A DNA stretch of 33,084 bases from Tepidicella baoligensis (GTDB taxonomy: Bacteria; Pseudomonadota; Gammaproteobacteria; Burkholderiales; Burkholderiaceae_C), in contig NZ_JACCDB010000006.1 in NCBI RefSeq assembly GCF_013432195.1, positions 113,844-146,927 of the forward strand, in the 5' to 3' direction. Both the position numbers and the translations under genes were made by a program. Position 1 is the stretch's first letter, and each line of letters begins with the position of its first letter. Under the pieces are notes generated by a model. That model saw only the letters and a list, made by a program, of their open reading frames with translations, ran no database searches and had not been told where the DNA came from. Below are positions 29,716 through 33,084 of the stretch, piece by piece.

Positions 29716-30350
29716 GTCGGCCACCGCAGCAGTTCGTCTACCAGGGCGGTGATTTCGCGTGCGGCGGCGCTGTCCGGCGCCGTCTCGCGTGCAAGCCGGC
29801 CAGCGGCCACGCTGTCGGCGAACACGATGCGCTGATGCACTTCCGCGCGCAGCGCAGGAAGCGGTTGGTCGGCCAGCGCCTGGCGCGCTTCGCGCCCGAT
29901 CACGGTGGTACTGACGCGCCGATTGATGACGAAGGCCGCGCGCAGCGCAGGCCGAAACACTTGCGCTTCGCGGATCAGCGCCACCATCTCGGCGCTGGCC
30001 CACAGGTCGTAGGGGCTGGGCTGCACGGGGATCAGCACGCGCTCGGCCGCCAGCAGCGCGGAGCGCGCCAGTGCCGCGATGCGTGGCGGGCCGTCGATGA
30101 TGACGTGATCAGCCCACCTGGCGAGTTCTGGCGCCTCTTGATGCAGCGTTTCGCGTGCGAGGCCCACGGCGCTGAACAGCCGTGGCAAGCCTTGCTGGCT
30201 TCGGCGCTGTGTCCAGTCCAGCGATGAACCCTGCGGGTCGGCGTCCAGCAGCACGACGTGCTGGCCGCGCATCGCCAGCTCGCCGGCGATGTGGGTGGCG
30301 AGCGTGGTCTTGCCCACGCCGCCTTTCTGGTTGAGCAAAGCGACAATCAT
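29712..30350 (-). CDS. parA: ParA-family partition ATPase
   Basis: A 212-residue ParA. The deviant Walker A KGGVGKTT (9-16) follows MIVALLNQ, with VVLLDADPQGSSLDW (Walker A'/B side) and VIIDGPP (Walker B). There is no HTH extension, so it is the small type Ib-like ParA. ATG at 30350 has GGAGG eight bases upstream; an earlier ATG at 30365 lies in that ribosome site. Works with the next small gene to stabilise the excised element. The upstream 250 bp hold two groups of direct repeats. Confidence 0.88.
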   Translation of the reverse strand: MIVALLNQKGGVGKTTLATHIAGELAMRGQHVVLLDADPQGSSLDWTQRRSQQGLPRLFSAVGLARETLHQEAPELARWADHVIIDGPPRIAALARSALLAAERVLIPVQPSPYDLWASAEMVALIREAQVFRPALRAAFVINRRVSTTVIGREARQALADQPLPALRAEVHQRIVFADSVAAGRLARETAPDSAAAREITALVDELLRWPT

Positions 30351-30442
30351 GGCCTGGCCCTCCATGCTGGAAAGCCGGGCTTTTGCTGCTGCGCTTGTGG
30401 CCGCGTGGTGGTTGTCCACCGCAGCGGCGCTTCCCTACTAAA

Positions 30443-30475
30443 AGTTAGAGAAATTAAGTTAGGGAAGTTAGAGGA
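30443..30475. repeat. Three AGTTAG-GA direct repeats before parA
   Basis: AGTTAGAGAA (30443-30452), AGTTAGGGAA (30457-30466) and AGTTAGAGGA (30466-30475). They are about 100 bp upstream of parA in its promoter region, so they are plausible operators or part of a partition site for the ribbon-helix-helix protein. Confidence 0.55.
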
Positions 30476-30515
30476 CGCGCAAACCCAGTGCTGGCGCGGG
30501 TTTGCGGCCGATCGG

Positions 30516-30581
30516 CACGCCTGATAGCACGATAGTCCCACGCCTGATAGCACGATACCCCGCACGCCTGATAGCACGACA
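30516..30581. repeat. Three 19-bp direct repeats (iteron-like) between repA and parA
   Basis: CACGCCTGATAGCACGATA at 30516-30534 and 30539-30557, and CACGCCTGATAGCACGACA at 30563-30581: two identical copies and one with a single change, phased 23 and 24 bp apart (about two helical turns). They lie 22 bp after the repA stop. Phasing and place fit RepA iterons or a parS-like centromere. Confidence 0.7.
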
Positions 30582-30603
30582 CCATCCACAGGCTTTCCCG
30601 AAG

Positions 30604-31461
30604 TTATCCCCGTGCCGTCTGCGGCACGGGTCGGAACGTCAACAGCTCCATGCCGTTGTCCGGCATCCGCTCGATGCCCAGGACGTAGCCGGGCAGCGAC
30701 TGCCGCGCGACGAGCGCGCGCAGGTCGCAGGCGAAGTCGTAGGGCTTGGCGGTGCTGCCGGACTTCTGGTGCAGGTAGCGGAAATCGAATTGCCAGCCGT
30801 ATGCCTGCTTGCCGCCGTGCTTGCGCACCAGGCGGTACAGCCATCGCTCGATGCCGCCCGTGAGCCGGAAATACGCCGGGTCGATGGTCAGCACCAGGGC
30901 GGCGTCGAGCACGCCCGCATAGAACCAGTCCGGCAGGATCAGCTCGATGCCCAGCGGCGTGCCGCTGGCATCGGCCAGTTCCTTCCATTCGTTGATCCAC
31001 GAGAAGCGGTGCAGGCGCCGCCCGGTCGTCTCGCGGATGGACGTGGCCACCGTGGTCGATTGCAGCCGGTCGAGCGCGGCCTTGAGGCGCTGGTAGTCGC
31101 GCAGCGACTTGCCGCGCCCGATGAAGCGCAGGATCTCGTAGGGCGTCGCGCGCATCAGCCGCGACGGGCGCAAACCCGCGTCCTTCGCCTCCACGATCTG
31201 CGAGGCCGCCCATATCAGCACGTCCGCATCCCAAATCGTGGCGATGCCGTGCTCCTGCGTGCCTTCCACACGAATCGTCACGTTGCCCGCACGGAAGTCG
31301 ATGGGCTTGACCCGCTTGGACTTGCCGAGCGAAAAGAACGGATAGGCCATCAAGTCCTGGCTGTCGCGCGGCGCCATGTCGCCGGGCAAGGCGCGGAACA
31401 GGTCGAGCTGCTCGCGCTCCTGCATCGGCCGCTGCCGGGACGGCAGCGCGGTGCTGGACAT
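30604..31461 (-). CDS. repA: RepA replication-initiator protein
   Basis: A 285-residue protein of the ICE/plasmid RepA family: MAYPFFSLGKSKRVKPIDF, IWDADVLIWAASQIVEA, ATPYEILRFIGRGKSLRDYQ, LDRLQSTTVATSIRE, FSWINEWKEL, and a C-terminal winged-helix half (ERWLYRLVRKHGGKQAYGW). It probably initiates limited replication of the excised circle. The iteron-like repeats immediately downstream could be its binding sites. The start ATG lies 26 bp after the AlpA-like gene. Confidence 0.85.
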   Translation of the reverse strand: MSSTALPSRQRPMQEREQLDLFRALPGDMAPRDSQDLMAYPFFSLGKSKRVKPIDFRAGNVTIRVEGTQEHGIATIWDADVLIWAASQIVEAKDAGLRPSRLMRATPYEILRFIGRGKSLRDYQRLKAALDRLQSTTVATSIRETTGRRLHRFSWINEWKELADASGTPLGIELILPDWFYAGVLDAALVLTIDPAYFRLTGGIERWLYRLVRKHGGKQAYGWQFDFRYLHQKSGSTAKPYDFACDLRALVARQSLPGYVLGIERMPDNGMELLTFRPVPQTARG

Positions 31462-31487
31462 GGCGATGGCCTGCCGCGCGCCGCCGA

Positions 31488-31769
31488 TCAGCGCGCACGG
31501 CTGTCGGCCGAGTGGTGCTCGGCGTACTCGGGATCGGAAGTCGTCTCGAAGCTGCGGTCGGCGGCCCAGGCATCGAGGTCGGCCACGGCGTACATGACGC
31601 GCCGGCCGAACTTGCGAAAGCGCGGGCCACCGCCGATCACGCGCTGCTTTTCCAGCGTGCGCGGCGAAAGGCGCAGGTACTCGGCGGCCTCATCGTTGGT
31701 CAGATAGCGTTGGGGCTGCGCAGCAGCGGTCGAGACAGTGGCGGCAGGCCGCAAAGGAGCGGGACGCAT
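31488..31769 (-). CDS. AlpA/excisionase-like HTH protein
   Basis: A 93-residue protein with a MerR-type HTH_17 domain: RYLTNDEAAEYLRLSPRTLE, then KQRVIGGGPRFRKFGRRVMY and AVADLDAWA (about 21-71). ATG at 31769 is preferred over 31805 because GGAGG lies eight bases upstream. It may control excision or act as a DNA-binding regulator of the RepA/transfer genes. It is on the same strand as the DUF2285 gene, 83 bp downstream. Confidence 0.82.
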   Translation of the reverse strand: MRPAPLRPAATVSTAAAQPQRYLTNDEAAEYLRLSPRTLEKQRVIGGGPRFRKFGRRVMYAVADLDAWAADRSFETTSDPEYAEHHSADSRAR

Positions 31770-31852
31770 GGTGTGAACCTCCATCGGTTGAAAACGCCCG
31801 GCCACACAGCGCGACCGGATGGAGGCAGTCTCAGAAAACCAAGCTCTCCCGC

Positions 31853-32623
31853 TCAGGGTCGTTTTGCGTCCCCATCGAAACGACCCTTCTCAATCGGTGG
31901 GAGCTGTGCTAGTTGGCGATAGCCGCCGCGCATCAACGCATCGCCGCGCCGAACCAGGCGGCGCACTTTCGAGCGCAAGCCGCCATCGCTGTACCAATCG
32001 GCCGCGGCGTCCACGCCGAACAAGCCTTCGGCCAACTCGCGCGACGTAGCGCCCGCGAGGATCGCGTCAAGTGCCTGCAAGGTGTGCAGTTCCAGCAGCG
32101 CAGCAAGTGTTGGCCGGGGCTTGATGGCGACCAGGGCCGCGCTGGGCGCATGGTCGCGCGCAGGCGCGGCAGCGCCGCCGCGGCGGGCATAGGCCACGGC
32201 CATGCCGTCCTCCAGGCCAGGCGTCAGTGCGAAGCGCAGACAGCGGCCAGGACTGCGCGCGATCAGCGCCAGAACCTTGCCATCGTGAGTCAGTTGCTTG
32301 TGGCCGGGAATGCGCCAGAACGCGAACGCGGCGGCATCCGGTGGCGGATCGGCATCGGGATAGAGCTGCACCACGGCATCGGAACCAGGAAGCCAGGTCG
32401 GATGCGCCTCGCGCGCATCCAGTGCCGGGTCTTCCAGCAGGCGCAGGCCCCAGCGTTGCGCTGCCTGCTGTGCGGCTTTGGGCCGGCGATGATGGCGCAG
32501 CCAGTCGATCCGGTAGTCGGGATGCCGGCGTAGGTACTCCCAAGCGAGCGCGAGGCCATCCAGATGCAGCACGTACAGGTACGCGGCAGTGGGATACCAG
32601 TGCTCGGCGCTGCGATCGGCCAT
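31853..32623 (-). CDS. DUF2285-family ICE protein
   Basis: A 256-residue protein with the signature N-terminal Y-R-R-H-DYRIDWLRH segment and WGLRLLEDPALDAREAHPTW, and a C-terminal helical part with LHTLQALDAILAGATSRELA, ALFG-type motif and VRRLVRRGDALMRGGYRQL, typical of DUF2285. ATG at 32623 has GGGAGG seven bases upstream; an ATG 18 bases earlier overlaps that site. These proteins open the Tn4371-type repA operon; they are probably DNA-binding (the C-terminus looks like a recombinase-type HTH). Confidence 0.82.
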   Translation of the reverse strand: MADRSAEHWYPTAAYLYVLHLDGLALAWEYLRRHPDYRIDWLRHHRRPKAAQQAAQRWGLRLLEDPALDAREAHPTWLPGSDAVVQLYPDADPPPDAAAFAFWRIPGHKQLTHDGKVLALIARSPGRCLRFALTPGLEDGMAVAYARRGGAAAPARDHAPSAALVAIKPRPTLAALLELHTLQALDAILAGATSRELAEGLFGVDAAADWYSDGGLRSKVRRLVRRGDALMRGGYRQLAQLPPIEKGRFDGDAKRP

Positions 32624-32932
32624 GACGCCACCTCCCTGCAAACAGGACTGGCCGCCACGGCAGGGCTACGCACTACATCGCCATCATCAGAACGTCATGG
32701 GGTAAGAAGATAGTTGAGGCTGTCAAGACCGATTGGCTCCGATGCGTTGCGATATTCGTCTCAATGCTGCGACGGCAGCGCCCCGATGTGGGGCGCCGTA
32801 CAGGCCAGCTTGCCGCAGCCCGCACCGTGCATCGTGTCTGTTTGGATCAGACTGGTGCGGCTTCGCCGCAAGAATCCCGATTAAGACCTGTCCGGTATGA
32901 CGCCAGACTGAAAAAGTCACAGTGGGCCGTGT
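32624..32932. promoter_or_regulatory. 309-bp region upstream of the DUF2285 gene
   Basis: On the minus strand a perfect TTGACA (plus-strand TGTCAA, 32721-32726) could be the -35 of the DUF2285-repA-relaxase unit, but no good -10 follows at the right distance. Two GC hairpins are visible: GCGCCCC-GATGT-GGGGCGC near 32778 and TGCGGC-TTC-GCCGCA near 32856. I see no gene. Confidence 0.35.
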
Positions 32933-33084
32933 TCAGTCCGGGATGGCGCCGTCGCGCTCGGCCAGGCGCGTGTATTCCGACAGCGTGTGCGTGGGTTGAA
33001 AGTAGAGGTCGCGCATCACGGGCTGTTTGCGCGGCCCGACGATGCCGGCCAGCTCGGACAGCTTAACAGGCCGTTGAAAAAAAT
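32933..33084 (-). CDS. Unrecognised gene, C-terminal end (cut by window end)
   Basis: The minus strand is open from the window edge to TGA at 32933-32935, reading PVKLSELAGIVGPRKQPVMR, then DLYFQPTHTLSEYTRLAERD and GAIPD-stop. Its composition is normal for the region and the wobble positions are GC-rich, so it is probably real. I do not recognise the family. The last bases are a T-rich run (GTTGAAAAAAAT on the plus strand), so an element boundary near the edge is also possible. Confidence 0.5.
   Translation of the reverse strand, partial: FFQRPVKLSELAGIVGPRKQPVMRDLYFQPTHTLSEYTRLAERDGAIPD

Noticed and set aside
30516-30581. CRISPR array
   Set aside because: Three 19-bp repeats with 4-5 bp between them; spacers are far too short and no cas genes are present. 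They fit iterons better.
32723-32920. 65-codon minus-strand frame before the DUF2285 gene
   Set aside because: It overlaps two GC hairpins and the TTGACA element, has no ribosome site and no recognisable motif.

Overview
The window reads as a stretch of an integrative conjugative element (ICE) of the Tn4371 type from a GC-rich beta- or gammaproteobacterium (Burkholderiales or Pseudomonas would fit; the sequence does not settle which). The evidence is the right-hand block of minus-strand genes in the order DUF2285 protein, AlpA-like HTH, RepA, ParA, small ribbon-helix-helix protein, DUF2840 protein, TraF-type S26 peptidase and HUH relaxase. At the far left lie an EexN/TrbK-like exclusion lipoprotein and a LysR regulator, which in this family normally lie near traG/trb. 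About 24 kb of cargo (roughly 1.56-25.87 kb) sits between the relaxase and the LysR gene.

Cargo block 1 (2.2-10.9 kb) is a complete terminal-oxidation route from an alkane-like substrate to acyl-CoA. A single polypeptide joins a 2Fe-2S ferredoxin, a ferredoxin reductase and an AlkB-type di-iron hydroxylase. It is followed by a GMC alcohol dehydrogenase, an AlkK-like acyl-CoA synthetase and an aldehyde dehydrogenase, with a divergent AraC-family regulator. A short in-frame remnant of what looks like an outer-membrane beta-barrel gene (OmpW/AlkL-like C-terminus) lies between the alcohol dehydrogenase and the synthetase genes. Degenerate ISL3-family transposase fragments in the same orientation lie at 1.56-2.05 kb and 13.38-13.63 kb, one on each side.

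Cargo block 2 (11.2-25.7 kb) is the least ordinary part. A seven-gene minus-strand operon encodes an RND efflux adaptor, pump and outer-membrane lipoprotein, then an ABC1/UbiB-family kinase-like protein, a patatin-like lipase, a polyprenyl-synthase-like protein that has lost both aspartate-rich motifs, and an MGDG-synthase-type glycosyltransferase fused to a permuted papain-like domain. Downstream, a TetR regulator is followed by two paralogous helical-coil proteins, one exported and one not. The TetR promoter and the pump-operon promoter, 12.4 kb apart, carry almost the same 15-bp operator, so both transcription units look like one regulon. My inference is an envelope-lipid remodelling plus efflux system, possibly for solvent or hydrocarbon tolerance; the function is not established from sequence.

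The ICE replication/partition block carries two sets of direct repeats between repA and parA, and a hairpin-rich 456-bp gap upstream of the relaxase that is a candidate oriT. The left end is the end of an IS5-family element with its terminal repeat and a CTAA target; the right end cuts an unrecognised gene. No tRNA, rRNA or CRISPR array was seen.
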